Assembly: GCA_934454115.1 (NCBI GenBank)
Contig: CAKSFQ010000003.1
Location: 62,001-126,000 of the forward strand
Origin: an uncultured Clostridia bacterium
Lineage (GTDB): Bacteria > Bacillota > Clostridia > Monoglobales > Monoglobaceae
Reading direction: 5' to 3'
Length of the DNA stretch: 64,000 nucleotides
Numbering within the stretch: the stretch's first letter is position 1; every line of letters starts with the position of its first letter. The position numbers were made by a program, and so were the translations under genes. Under the pieces are notes generated by a model. It made no database searches, had not been told where the DNA came from, and saw only the letters and a list, made by a program, of their open reading frames with translations. This document shows, in pieces, positions 22,937 through 32,001 of the stretch.

Positions 22937-23482
22937 ATGACGGAGCGCAAGCGGATTATGGGTGCGGAAGAAATCGCAAAAAAGCTGGATCGGATCGGTA
23001 TTGAAATCGCAGAACGGAATATGTGCGAAAAAAAGCTGGCCCTTATCGGCATTGTCCGACGGGGAGTCTGTTTGTCACAGCGGCTGGCGCTGGTGATTCA
23101 AAAGCATATGCCGAGCAGTGAGATTTTGACCGGCAGCCTGGACATTACTTTATATGGTGAAGATCATCGGATGATCGACCGTTTTCCTTTGTTAAACGGA
23201 ACCGATATCCCGTTTTCGATTGCGAATATTCCTGTGGTTTTGGTAGACGATATTTTGTATACCGGAAAAACAATCCACAGAGCCTTGGAGGCGCTGTTGG
23301 ATCTGGAGGAGCCGTCAGAAGTTCAGCTGGCCGCTTTTTTGGATCGTGGACGGCGCTGTTTTCCTATTAGTGCGGATTATGTGGGCGCGCGGATTCCCAG
23401 CTCCAGGGTGGAACGGGTTGCGCTGCATATGAAGGAGATTGACGGTGTTGACGAGGTTATCATAGAAAAGGAGAGTTTTTAA
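22937..23482 (+). CDS. pyrR: bifunctional pyr operon regulator / uracil phosphoribosyltransferase PyrR
   Basis: 181 aa. PyrR binds leader mRNA in response to UMP and has minor UPRTase activity. The PRPP-binding loop is VVLVDDILYTGKTIHRAL; GIVRRGVCLSQRLA and DITLYGEDH are family hallmarks, and the Arg-rich face residues (DRGRRCFPI) fit RNA binding. It is the first gene after the leader attenuator candidate and 5 bases before pyrB. Confidence 0.95.
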   Translation: MTERKRIMGAEEIAKKLDRIGIEIAERNMCEKKLALIGIVRRGVCLSQRLALVIQKHMPSSEILTGSLDITLYGEDHRMIDRFPLLNGTDIPFSIANIPVVLVDDILYTGKTIHRALEALLDLEEPSEVQLAAFLDRGRRCFPISADYVGARIPSSRVERVALHMKEIDGVDEVIIEKESF

Positions 23483-23487
23483 AACGC

Positions 23488-24399
23488 ATGAAGCATTTAT
23501 TGGGGCTAAGAGATGTATCTGCCGATGAAATTGAAACCATTCTAAATGAGGCGTTCCACATGAAACGGGAGGTGCTGCTCGGCAATAAAAAAACGGGTGA
23601 CCTGAACGGGAAAAGTGTGGTGACCCTATTTTATGAAAACAGCACGCGTACCCGCCTGTCCTTTGAACTGGCGTCCAAATACCTGGGCGCGACCGCGGCG
23701 AACATTACCGCATCCGGCAGCAGTGTCGCAAAAGGAGAAACGCTGATCGATACGGCGAAAACGATTCGGCAGATGGCGGCAGATGCCGTAATTATCCGCC
23801 ATCCGTCCTCCGGCGCGCCGCAGCTGGTGGCAGAGCATGTTGACGCCGCCGTTATCAACGCCGGAGACGGTATGCATGAGCATCCGACGCAGGCGCTGCT
23901 TGACCTTATGACGATTCAAGAGAAGAAGGGGACGCTTCAGGGACTTAAGGTTGCGATTGTCGGCGATGTCAAGCATAGCCGCGTCGCACGGAGCAATATT
24001 TACGGCCTGAGAAAAATGGGGGCGGAGGTTGTCCTCGGCGGTCCTTCTACGCTGATGCCGGTCGAGATGGAGCAAATGGGCGTAAAGGCGTACTTTGACG
24101 TTGACCGTGCGGTGGAAGGCGCCGATGTTATTATGGGACTTCGGATTCAGTTAGAGCGCCAGAAGAAGGGATCCTTCCCCACCGTGCGGGAATATCATAA
24201 ATATTTTGGAATCAACGACGCGCGGCTCCGCAAGGCGGCGCCGGACGTGATTGTCATGCATCCGGGTCCGGTGAACCGCGGCGTAGAACTGTCCGCCGAT
24301 GTGATTGACGGTGCAAAATCCGTGATTGAGCAGCAGGTAACCAACGGTGTTTGTGTTCGGATGGCAGTCTTGAACCTTTTGATTGGTGATAAGAGATAA
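23488..24399 (+). CDS. pyrB: aspartate carbamoyltransferase catalytic subunit
   Basis: 303-aa enzyme making N-carbamoyl-aspartate, step 2 of UMP synthesis. Carbamoyl-phosphate site STRTRLSFELA, the HPSSGAPQL region, HPTQALLDLMT, and the aspartate-site region MGLRIQLERQ are all present. There is no pyrI regulatory-chain gene next to it, as expected for the Bacillus-like class controlled at the transcript level. Confidence 0.95.
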   Translation: MKHLLGLRDVSADEIETILNEAFHMKREVLLGNKKTGDLNGKSVVTLFYENSTRTRLSFELASKYLGATAANITASGSSVAKGETLIDTAKTIRQMAADAVIIRHPSSGAPQLVAEHVDAAVINAGDGMHEHPTQALLDLMTIQEKKGTLQGLKVAIVGDVKHSRVARSNIYGLRKMGAEVVLGGPSTLMPVEMEQMGVKAYFDVDRAVEGADVIMGLRIQLERQKKGSFPTVREYHKYFGINDARLRKAAPDVIVMHPGPVNRGVELSADVIDGAKSVIEQQVTNGVCVRMAVLNLLIGDKR

Positions 24400-24414
24400 A
24401 ACAGGAGGATGAGC

Positions 24415-25698
24415 ATGGGCTTACTGATAAAAAACGGGTTGGTGATTGATCCCGAAAACGAAATCGAAGAAAAACTGGATCTTTGGATTGAGGAGGGCAT
24501 CATCTGCGCCGTGGGACACGATTTGTCGGCGGACGGTGCGGAGGTGTTTGACGCCGAGGGTTGCGTGGTAGCGCCGGGACTTGTGGATCTGCACGTGCAC
24601 TTTAGAGAACCGGGCTTTGAATATAAAGAAGATATCGAAAGCGGCAGCCGTGCGGCGGCGAAAGGCGGCGTGACAACGGTGGTCTGTATGCCGAACACAA
24701 AACCGGCGGTGGATCATCGGGCTTTGGTTGAATATGTCGTAAACCGCGGCAAACAGGTGGGACTTTGCAACGTTTTAACCTGTGGATGTATCACAAAAGG
24801 ACAAATGGGAGAAGAACTTGCGGAGATTGGCGAATTGAAGGATGCCGGCGCAGCGGCAATATCAGACGACGGCAGACCGGTGTTATCCTCATCCCTGATG
24901 CGCAAGGCGCTGGAATACGCCAAGATGTTCCAAATCCCGGTCTTCTCCCATAGCGAGGATTTGGATTTGGTAGACGGCGGCTCGATGAACGAGGGCGGTG
25001 TTTCCACCAGGCTTGGTCTGCGCGGCATCCCCAAGGCGGCCGAAAGCGTTGCGGTAAGCCGTGACGTGCTGATTGCGGAGCAGGTGGGCGGCAGACTGCA
25101 TGTTTGCCATGTCAGCACAAAAAATTCCATTGATGCGATTCGTGCTGCAAAGGCACGGGGCGTACGGATCACGGCCGAGACCGCGCCGCACTACTTCAGT
25201 CTGACGGACGAGGCGTGCGAAGGGTTTTGTACCAACGCCAAGATGAACCCGCCGCTGCGCGACCGCGCGGATGTGGAGGCAGTGATTGCAGGCTTAAAGG
25301 ACGGTACCATTGATGCGATTGCGACGGATCATGCGCCGCACCACCGTGATGAAAAAGAGGTAGAGTTTGATCAGGCATGCAACGGAATTGTGGGACTTGA
25401 GACCTCGCTCAGCGTGGGAATTACCTACCTTGTGCGAACCGGTGCGCTGACGCTGCCGCAGCTGATCGAGAAGATGAGCACAGCGCCGGCAAAGATCATT
25501 GCCTCTGACCGCGGTACGCTTGGCATCGGAAAGGCGGCGGACATTACGGTATTTTGCCCGGACGAATCCTATGTGGTGGATGCCGCATCGTTTGCATCCA
25601 AGGGTAAAAATACACCCTATGACAAAAAAACACTCTGGGGCAAGGTAAAGCTGACCGTTTGCGGCGGAAAGATCGTATACCGCGATACGGATCGGTGA
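24415..25698 (+). CDS. pyrC: dihydroorotase
   Basis: 427-aa amidohydrolase, step 3 of UMP synthesis, class I. Metal site motif DLHVHFREPG, then GGVTTVVCMPNT, HSED, HVSTKNS and the catalytic Asp in ATDHAPH. ATG 24415 has AGGAGG six bases upstream; the ATG at 24409 touches that site and is less likely. The carboxylated-lysine-type binuclear site is expected for this class. Confidence 0.94.
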   Translation: MGLLIKNGLVIDPENEIEEKLDLWIEEGIICAVGHDLSADGAEVFDAEGCVVAPGLVDLHVHFREPGFEYKEDIESGSRAAAKGGVTTVVCMPNTKPAVDHRALVEYVVNRGKQVGLCNVLTCGCITKGQMGEELAEIGELKDAGAAAISDDGRPVLSSSLMRKALEYAKMFQIPVFSHSEDLDLVDGGSMNEGGVSTRLGLRGIPKAAESVAVSRDVLIAEQVGGRLHVCHVSTKNSIDAIRAAKARGVRITAETAPHYFSLTDEACEGFCTNAKMNPPLRDRADVEAVIAGLKDGTIDAIATDHAPHHRDEKEVEFDQACNGIVGLETSLSVGITYLVRTGALTLPQLIEKMSTAPAKIIASDRGTLGIGKAADITVFCPDESYVVDAASFASKGKNTPYDKKTLWGKVKLTVCGGKIVYRDTDR

Positions 25699-25718
25699 TA
25701 GAACAGGAGGACATCGTT

Positions 25719-26630
25719 TTGATCGATACATTGATAAATAAAATTATAGAAAAGAAAAATCCGACCGTTGCAGGTTTGGATCCCAAGCTGGATTACGTGC
25801 CGGAGGATATAAAGCAGGCGGCCTTTTCGGAATACGGTGAAAATTTTACCGGCGCGGCACAGGCAATTTTGCAATTTAACAAAACCTTAATTGACGCCCT
25901 TTGCGATATTGTCCCGGCGGTAAAGCCACAATGCGCTTATTATGAAATGTATGGGATTGAGGGGATGCGCTGCCTTTATGAGACCATACGCTATGCGCAA
26001 AAAAACGGGATGTATGTGATCCTGGACGCCAAGCGCGGTGACATTGGCGCAACATCAGAAGCATACGCCAGGGCATATCTTGGTGAGACGAAAATCGGAG
26101 AGAGCAGCGCGGCGGCGTTCGATGCGGATTGCCTGACGGTAAATCCGTACCTCGGCACGGACGGTATCGCTCCCTTTGTCCGGCAGTGCAGCGAACACGA
26201 GAAAGGGATTTTTGTTTTGGTGAAAACCTCGAACCAATCCTCCGGCGAACTACAGGATTTAAAATCCGGCGGCCGGTATATCTACGAACACATGGCAGAC
26301 CTGGTAAAGCAGTGGGGTGCGGATTTAATCGGCACCCACGGTTACAGCAGCGTCGGCGCCGTGGTGGGAGCGACCTATCCGGAGCAGGCCGAAATGCTGC
26401 GCAAGATTATGCCGCATACTTATTTTCTGGTTCCCGGTTACGGGGCGCAGGGCGGCAAGGCGGAGGATGTGGCAAAAAGCTTTAACCGTGACGGTTTGGG
26501 TGCGATTGTGAATGCCTCGCGATCCATTATGTGCGCGTATCAAAAGCAGGGAGGAACGCTGGGAGATGCGGCGCGCAGGGAGGCAATCCGGATGCGAGAT
26601 GATATTATGAGCGCGGTAGGAGGAAAATAG
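25719..26630 (+). CDS. pyrF: orotidine-5'-phosphate decarboxylase, type 2
   Basis: 303 aa from TTG 25719, placed by AGGAGG at 25705-25710. It catalyses the last step, OMP to UMP. Longer than type 1 enzymes (~230 aa). Motifs: AGLDPKLDYVPE, the catalytic ILDAKRGDIGATSEAYA, and the phosphate-binding region GLGAIVNASRSIM. An upstream GTG overlapping the pyrC stop is in frame but would place the ribosome site inside the gene. Confidence 0.93.
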   Translation: MIDTLINKIIEKKNPTVAGLDPKLDYVPEDIKQAAFSEYGENFTGAAQAILQFNKTLIDALCDIVPAVKPQCAYYEMYGIEGMRCLYETIRYAQKNGMYVILDAKRGDIGATSEAYARAYLGETKIGESSAAAFDADCLTVNPYLGTDGIAPFVRQCSEHEKGIFVLVKTSNQSSGELQDLKSGGRYIYEHMADLVKQWGADLIGTHGYSSVGAVVGATYPEQAEMLRKIMPHTYFLVPGYGAQGGKAEDVAKSFNRDGLGAIVNASRSIMCAYQKQGGTLGDAARREAIRMRDDIMSAVGGK

Positions 26631-26631
26631 C

Positions 26632-27384
26632 ATGATCTGTGAAGTGGTGAAAAAGCAGTGGCTGACGCAGTCCGTCTGCGACATGACGGTGCTATGCCCC
26701 AAAATGGCAAAAAATGCTGCCCCCGGTCAGTTTTTGCATATTCTGTGCGGCGGTGACAGCTATCTGCGCCGTCCGATCAGTATTTGCGACGTAATTGGTA
26801 ATCGGCTTTTGCGTTTTGTCTTTTTTGTAAAGGGAAAGGGAACAGAGGCGATATCAATGAAAAATCCGGGAGAGTTCCTTGATATTTTAGGGCCGCTCGG
26901 GCGCGGATTTTCCGTTTCCGGCCCGGCGGAGCATCCGCCGCTGCTGATCGGCGGCGGCATCGGCGTTTTTCCGCTTTTGTATCTGGCAAAAAAGCTGGGC
27001 GGCAAGGCGAGCGCCGTACTGGGATTTCAAAATAAAGAGGCGGCGCTTTTGACGGACGAGTTTTCCAAGGTCTGTCAGAATGTCTTTTTATCGACCGATG
27101 ACGGCAGCGCCGGTTTTCACGGCTTTGTGACCGATATCCTAAAAAATATTGTGGATTCTAACCCGGTTTCAGCAATCTATACCTGCGGCCCCAAGGCAAT
27201 GATGAAGCAGGTGAGCGTGATTGCCGCACAAAAGGGGATCCCCGTCCAGGTCTCATTGGAGGAGCGGATGGGCTGCGGCGTCGGCGCATGTATGACATGT
27301 ACCTGCGGCATTGCCGGCGGCCGCAAGCGCGTCTGCAAGGACGGCCCGGTCTTTGACGGAACGGAGGTGGATTGGGATGACTAA
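26632..27384 (+). CDS. pyrK: dihydroorotate dehydrogenase B electron-transfer subunit
   Basis: 250-aa FAD and [2Fe-2S] protein that partners with PyrD to use NAD+ as acceptor. FAD/NAD-binding features: YLRRPISI, PPLLIGGGIGVFPLLYLA; the iron-sulfur cysteines are in CGVGACMTCTCGIAGGRKRVCKDGPVF. It starts 1 base after pyrF and overlaps pyrD by 8 bases. Confidence 0.94.
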   Translation: MICEVVKKQWLTQSVCDMTVLCPKMAKNAAPGQFLHILCGGDSYLRRPISICDVIGNRLLRFVFFVKGKGTEAISMKNPGEFLDILGPLGRGFSVSGPAEHPPLLIGGGIGVFPLLYLAKKLGGKASAVLGFQNKEAALLTDEFSKVCQNVFLSTDDGSAGFHGFVTDILKNIVDSNPVSAIYTCGPKAMMKQVSVIAAQKGIPVQVSLEERMGCGVGACMTCTCGIAGGRKRVCKDGPVFDGTEVDWDD

Positions 27385-28288
27385 TATGGCGGTAACCATC
27401 GCAGGCGTTACCTGGAAGAACCCGGTCACCACCGGTTCGGGGACGTTTGGATTCGGCAGGGAATACAGCGAGTATTTCGATCTGTCGGAGCTCGGCGCGG
27501 TCTGCTTAAAGGCGCTTTCCGCCGTACCGCGGCAGGGGAATCCCTCTCCGCGGATCGCTGAGGTGGAAAAGGGCGTTTTAAACAGTGTCGGTTTGCAAAA
27601 CCCCGGCGCGGCGGCGTTTTTGGAAAAGGAGCTTCCGTGGCTCAGAACGTTTGATACCAAGCTGATTGCAAATCTTTGCGGCTCCACCGTTGAAGATTAT
27701 GTTGCGGTCGCAGAAGTTTTAGGGGATCGCGCGGATATGTTTGAACTCAACATCTCCTGCCCCAACGTCAAAGAGGGCGGCATGGCGTTTGGCACAGATC
27801 CTAAGATGATTGAGCATATCACGCAAAAGGTCAAGGCGGTGTCCAAGGTTCCGCTGATTGTCAAGCTCTCGCCCAATGTGACGGATATTGCGGAGATGGC
27901 TCGGGCGGCCGAGGCCGGCGGCGCGGACGCGATTTCGCTGATTAACACACTGCTTGGCATGAAGATCGACGTGCATACCAGAAGGCCGATTCTTGCAAGA
28001 AACATGGGCGGTTTGTCCGGTCCTGCTATCAAGCCGATTGCGCTGCGGATGGTGTATCAGACGCGCCTTGCGACCAAGCTTCCGATCATCGGCATGGGCG
28101 GCATTACTACCGGTGAGGACGCGGTGGAATTTATGCTTGCCGGCGCCAATGCGGTCGCGGTCGGTACGGCCGGCATGGTTGATCCGTATGCCTGGATTCG
28201 GGTACGCAACGGAATTTTGGAATATCTGGAGAAAAATAATGTTGCCGATGTCAATGAAATTGTCGGCGCGGTCAAAATAAACGGTTAG
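27377..28288 (+). CDS. pyrD: dihydroorotate dehydrogenase B catalytic subunit
   Basis: 303-aa FMN barrel, type 1B. Catalytic Cys in ELNISCPNVKEGG; TTGSGTFGFG at the N-terminus; SLINTLLGMKID; GMGGITTGEDAVEFMLAGA for FMN phosphate. ATG 27377 lies 7 bases after GGAGGTGG and overlaps the pyrK end. The presence of pyrK supports NAD+-linked oxidation in an anaerobe. Confidence 0.95.
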   Translation: MTNMAVTIAGVTWKNPVTTGSGTFGFGREYSEYFDLSELGAVCLKALSAVPRQGNPSPRIAEVEKGVLNSVGLQNPGAAAFLEKELPWLRTFDTKLIANLCGSTVEDYVAVAEVLGDRADMFELNISCPNVKEGGMAFGTDPKMIEHITQKVKAVSKVPLIVKLSPNVTDIAEMARAAEAGGADAISLINTLLGMKIDVHTRRPILARNMGGLSGPAIKPIALRMVYQTRLATKLPIIGMGGITTGEDAVEFMLAGANAVAVGTAGMVDPYAWIRVRNGILEYLEKNNVADVNEIVGAVKING

Positions 28289-28325
28289 GCGCACGGGAGC
28301 CCAACCGAAGGAAAGGATGCGTAAA

Positions 28326-28904
28326 ATGATGACAAACCAAGAAATTATTGCGATGCTGAAGGAAGCCGGCGTATTGCTGGAGGGACATTTTTTGCTGACC
28401 TCCGGGCGGCACAGTGATAAATATATGCAGTGTGCAAAGATTTTTCAGGATGCAAAATACAGCGTTCCGCTGTGTGCAGAGCTGGTCGCACAGTACCGGG
28501 ACGAGAATGTCGAACTGGTTATCGGTCCGGCTATCGGCGCGATTTCCATGTCCTATGAGGTGGGCAAGCAGCTTGGCGTGCGCAACATTTTTGCGGAGCG
28601 CGAAAACGGCGTCATGACGCTGCGCCGCGGTTTTACAATTGAAAAGGGAGAACGTGTGCTGATTGTGGAGGATGTTGTGACGACCGGCGGCAGCGTGCGC
28701 GAGGTCATGGATTTGGTTTGCGCCTGCGGTGGCGAAATTGTTGGGGTCGGTTCAATTGTAGATCGCACCGGTGGCGCAATTGATTTCGGCGTACCGTACC
28801 GCAGTGCGTTTTCGATGGATATTACCTCCTATGAACCGGAAAACTGCCCAATCTGCAAGACCGGCATGCCGCTTATAAAGCCCGGAAGCCGCACAGTAAA
28901 ATAA
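28326..28904 (+). CDS. pyrE: orotate phosphoribosyltransferase
   Basis: 192-aa enzyme joining orotate to PRPP. PRPP motif VLIVEDVVTTGGSV; HFLLTSGRHSDKYMQ at the N-terminus. ATG 28326 is favoured by GAAGGAAAGG spacing; ATGs at 28317 and 28329 are alternatives. With this gene the operon has every UMP step except carbamoyl-phosphate synthetase, which is not in the window. Confidence 0.94.
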   Translation: MMTNQEIIAMLKEAGVLLEGHFLLTSGRHSDKYMQCAKIFQDAKYSVPLCAELVAQYRDENVELVIGPAIGAISMSYEVGKQLGVRNIFAERENGVMTLRRGFTIEKGERVLIVEDVVTTGGSVREVMDLVCACGGEIVGVGSIVDRTGGAIDFGVPYRSAFSMDITSYEPENCPICKTGMPLIKPGSRTVK

Positions 28905-28905
28905 C

Positions 28906-29619
28906 ATGGCAGAGGACGCATCAAAAAAGAGAGAAAAAATCGACCATAGCGGTCACAGAAAGCGGCTCGATGAGAAGAATCGGATTGTTGGGGCGGAACA
29001 AATGCCGGAGCACGAAGTGCTAGAGCGCATTTTGTTTACCGTGATTCCGAGGGGAAACACCAACTTTATGGCGCATGAACTTTTGAAGATGTGCGGGTCG
29101 CTCTACGGTGTCTTGACGGCTTCGCCACAGGAACTGACCAGGGTCGATGGTGTCGGCAGCCGTGCTGCGGAGTTTTTGCATGATTTGCTTCCGCTGCTTG
29201 GCATTGTGGAACGCTGCAGAATGGATGAAGAGGGCAGAAACAAGCCTTGCCTTGACACGGTTGAGAAGATGGGAGAATATGCAAAGTCCATTTTTTACGG
29301 AAAACTCACCGAGGCTTGTTATATGGTCAGCCTGAATGCAAGCAAGAGGGTGTACCGTCTGGATCGGATCGCACAGGGAAGCCTGGACGAGGTGCCGATT
29401 TACACACGTGAGGTCATCAAGCTCGCGTTATATATTGAGGCGGATTCGGTGTTTCTGGTTCATAATCACCCGGCCGGATACCTGGTCCCTTCCCAAAGCG
29501 ATATTGCGATGACGCAGGAAATCGGAAGAGGCCTTATGACGCTCGGTATTGAGCTGATCGATCATATCATTGTCGGCGGCGGTGATTATATCAGTTTAAA
29601 ACAGATGGGTGTTTTTTGA
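28906..29619 (+). CDS. radC: RadC-family JAB-domain protein
   Basis: 237 aa. N-terminal helix-hairpin-helix (ELTRVDGVGSRAAEFL) and C-terminal JAMM metalloprotease-like domain with the metal motif HNHPAGYLVPSQSD. RadC's original role in repair is not supported by later work, and the molecular function is unclear. It starts 1 base after the pyrE stop, so it is cotranscribed with the pyr genes. The N-terminal 30 residues are basic and poorly conserved. Confidence 0.88.
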   Translation: MAEDASKKREKIDHSGHRKRLDEKNRIVGAEQMPEHEVLERILFTVIPRGNTNFMAHELLKMCGSLYGVLTASPQELTRVDGVGSRAAEFLHDLLPLLGIVERCRMDEEGRNKPCLDTVEKMGEYAKSIFYGKLTEACYMVSLNASKRVYRLDRIAQGSLDEVPIYTREVIKLALYIEADSVFLVHNHPAGYLVPSQSDIAMTQEIGRGLMTLGIELIDHIIVGGGDYISLKQMGVF

Positions 29620-29627
29620 GCAAAGGC

Positions 29628-29660
29628 GAATCCGGCGGCAAGAAAGCTGCCGCCGGATTC
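29628..29660 (+). terminator. hairpin after radC, probable end of pyr operon
   Basis: Perfect 13-bp stem GAATCCGGCGGCA (29628-29640) / TGCCGCCGGATTC (29648-29660). No T-tract directly follows; the next T-run is at about 29674, so it may act as a processed 3' end as well as a terminator. Confidence 0.65.
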
Positions 29661-29759
29661 CGACACAAAGCGTTTTTTGCATTCTATGCCTTCTTTCGCT
29701 GTAAAACGGAGGCTTTAGCGAAGGAGAGAAAAATTTTTTAAAATTTTTTCATTTCGGTG

Positions 29760-29788
29760 TAGACAAACGGTTTTTTTTAGTATATAAT
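29760..29788 (+). promoter_or_regulatory. promoter of uraA-upp
   Basis: TAGACA (29760-29765), 17-base spacer, TATAAT (29783-29788). The GTAGACAAA context is the same as at the pyr promoter. Confidence 0.78.
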
Positions 29789-29794
29789 AGAGAA

Positions 29795-29920
29795 AATTTG
29801 GGTATTCTGTGTTTTTTGCCGGCAACGGCAAAAAAATTTTGCCCAAAATCAGGCGAAGCTTTGTTTTTTTGTAAAATCAGGCAAAGCTTTGACAAAAGAA
29901 AACAAAAGGGGGAATCGGTT
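29795..29920 (+). promoter_or_regulatory. uraA leader with hairpin and 19-base direct repeat
   Basis: TTTTTTGCCG (29812-29821) pairs with CGGCAAAAAA (29826-29835) around a GCAA tetraloop. Then the 19-base unit AAAATCAGGCGAAGCTTTG (29845-29863) recurs at 29873-29891 with one change (G to A). A T7 run (29864-29870) lies between the copies. The second copy contains the palindrome CAAAGCTTTG. The layout suggests transcription attenuation, possibly by uracil or PyrR, but no known consensus was recognised. Confidence 0.55.
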
Positions 29921-31243
29921 TTGAAGAAACTGACGGGAAAGGATTATGTGTTAGGTTTGCAGCATATGTTTGCAATGTTTGGAGCAACGGTTTTGGTGCC
30001 GCTGCTGACCGGACTTAGTGTTTCGACAACCTTGTTAATGGCAGGGCTTGGAACGCTGCTGTTCCATTTGATTACAGGCGGAAAGGTGCCGGCGTTCCTT
30101 GGTTCGTCATTTGCGTTTTTGGGAGGGTATGCAGCCATTGCTCCGCTGATTGACGGCGCACCTAATATGGCGATGCTGCCGTATGCATCTCTTGGTGTTG
30201 TCTTTGCCGGTTTTTTATACTTAGTACTTGCACTCTTATTTAAACTTTGTGATGTAAAAAATGTTATGAAATTCTTCCCGCCGGTTGTGACCGGACCGAT
30301 TATTATTGCGATCGGCTTGATTCTGGCGCCCTCTGCAATTTCCAACTGTCAGAGCAACTGGCCGATTGCCATCATTGCCTTTGCGACCATCGTGGTGTGC
30401 AATGTATGGGGTAAGGGAATGATTAAGATCGTCCCGATTCTGATCGGGATTATGGTATCGGTGCTGGTATCAATCGTCATGCAACTCTGCGGCGTTGAGG
30501 TATTTGACCCGGTAAAGCTGCAGGAACTCTCCGACGCAGCTTGGTTTGGACTTCCCATTGATTTTGAGCGGTCTGTCTTTATGGTACGTGACGGCGCAAA
30601 GGCAGTTACGGCAATCATAGCGATTGTGCCGATTGCACTCGCTGCCATGATGGAGCATATCGGTGATATTTCGGCCATCAGCTCTACGGTTGGTAAAAAC
30701 TTTATTGCAAACCCCGGTCTGCACCGTACTCTGACCGGTGACGGTCTGGCTACGTCCTTTTCGGCAATCTTCGGCGGTCCGGCGAACACGACCTACGGCG
30801 AAAACACCGGTGTGTTGGCGCTGACGAAGGTTTACGACCCCCGTGTCATTCGTATTGCGGCATATTTTGCGATTGTTTTGTCCTTCTCGCCAAAGGTAGC
30901 TGCATGCATCAGCTTGATTCCGACGGCGGTTATCGGCGGTGTATCGTTGATTCTCTATGGTATGATTTCTGCCATCGGTACCAGAAACCTGGTAGAAAAT
31001 CAGGTGGATCTGTCCAAGAGCCGTAACATCATTATCGCGGCAACCATCCTGGTGTCTGCGCTTGGTTTTAACAATATCGGCGGTATTTCGTTTGAAGTAT
31101 TCGGAACCACCATTACGCTGACCGGCCTTGCGATTGCGGCAATCCTGGGTATCGTGCTGAATGCGGCTATGCCCGGTAAGGATTTTGAGTTTGTGGCTGA
31201 TGAGGAAAAGGCATCCGAAAAGGGTGTGGATTTTAAACTCTAA
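29921..31243 (+). CDS. uraA: uracil permease (NCS2 family)
   Basis: 440 aa from TTG 29921 (AAGGGGG upstream). Twelve to fourteen hydrophobic segments; the NCS2 signature region includes ALAAMMEHIGDISAISSTVG and the substrate-site segment GGPANTTYGENTG. GLQHMFAMFGATVLVPLLTG at the N-terminus is typical of UraA. It takes up uracil using a proton gradient, feeding Upp encoded just downstream (21 bases). Confidence 0.93.
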   Translation: MKKLTGKDYVLGLQHMFAMFGATVLVPLLTGLSVSTTLLMAGLGTLLFHLITGGKVPAFLGSSFAFLGGYAAIAPLIDGAPNMAMLPYASLGVVFAGFLYLVLALLFKLCDVKNVMKFFPPVVTGPIIIAIGLILAPSAISNCQSNWPIAIIAFATIVVCNVWGKGMIKIVPILIGIMVSVLVSIVMQLCGVEVFDPVKLQELSDAAWFGLPIDFERSVFMVRDGAKAVTAIIAIVPIALAAMMEHIGDISAISSTVGKNFIANPGLHRTLTGDGLATSFSAIFGGPANTTYGENTGVLALTKVYDPRVIRIAAYFAIVLSFSPKVAACISLIPTAVIGGVSLILYGMISAIGTRNLVENQVDLSKSRNIIIAATILVSALGFNNIGGISFEVFGTTITLTGLAIAAILGIVLNAAMPGKDFEFVADEEKASEKGVDFKL

Positions 31244-31264
31244 AAAAAGAAAAGAGGAACCGTT

Positions 31265-31891
31265 ATGAGTAAACTGTTTGTTATGGATCATCCGCTGATC
31301 TCGCATAAAATTGCGATGCTGCGGGACAAGAATACCTCTGTCAGAGATTTTCGCGCCTTGGTGAACGAGATCGCGCTGCTGATGGGGTACGAAGCAACTA
31401 AAGATTTAAAGATGACAGAGGTCAAGGTAGAAACCCCGGTTGCTACTACCAAGGGACAAGTGATCGAACGTCAGGTGGCGCTGGTGCCGATTCTGCGTGC
31501 CGGCCTTGGCATGGTAGACGCATTGATGAGCCTGATTCCTGCGGCAAAAGTGGGACATATCGGCCTGTATCGGGATCACGAGACCTTGCAGCCGGTGGAA
31601 TATTATTGCAAGCTGCCGAGCGATATTGAACAGCGTCAGGTTTTGGTGCTTGATCCGATGCTCGCGACCGGTGGAAGTTCCAGCGCGGCAATTTCCTTTA
31701 TCAAAAAACGCGGTGCCAAAAATATTCGCCTTGTATGCGTTATTGGCGCGCCGGAGGGCGTTAAAGCCGTGCAGGAGGCACATCCGGACGTGGACATCTA
31801 TGTTGCGGCGCTTGACGAAAAACTGAATGAGAACGGGTATATCATTCCGGGTCTTGGCGATGCCGGCGACCGTCTGTTTGGCACCCTGTAA
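31265..31891 (+). CDS. upp: uracil phosphoribosyltransferase
   Basis: 208-aa salvage enzyme: uracil plus PRPP to UMP. PRPP-binding motif [18 protein letters not shown]; uracil-binding [17 protein letters not shown] at the C-terminus; [13 protein letters not shown]. Full length. Together with uraA it forms a two-gene uptake and salvage operon. Confidence 0.96.
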   Translation: MSKLFVMDHPLISHKIAMLRDKNTSVRDFRALVNEIALLMGYEATKDLKMTEVKVETPVATTKGQVIERQVALVPILRAGLGMVDALMSLIPAAKVGHIGLYRDHETLQPVEYYCKLPSDIEQRQVLVLDPMLATGGSSSAAISFIKKRGAKNIRLVCVIGAPEGVKAVQEAHPDVDIYVAALDEKLNENGYIIPGLGDAGDRLFGTL

Positions 31892-31947
31892 GCCATTGAG
31901 TCGGTTTTCCGTGCAGCATAGCAGGAAGGGAGCAATCCGAACCCGCC

Positions 31948-31986
31948 TGAAAAGATGAAACTTCGGCATCTTTCGGCTAAGAAAGG
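31948..31986 (+). other. leader segment similar to 17300-17338
   Basis: A stretch with hairpin AAAGATG (31951-31957) / CATCTTT (31967-31973), ending in GAAAGGA just before the ASRT-like gene. About three quarters of its 39 positions match the leader upstream of the HlyD-like gene, and almost all differences are transitions. Confidence 0.4.
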
Positions 31987-32001
31987 ATAGTAGGTGGATT
32001 T

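Noticed and set aside
29845..29891. CRISPR-like repeat in uraA leader
   Set aside because: Only two units with a 9-base spacing and no cas genes; it is a leader repeat, not an array.
30470..31306. 278-codon minus-strand frame across uraA
   Set aside because: Shadow of a conserved transporter; no start signal and no domain.
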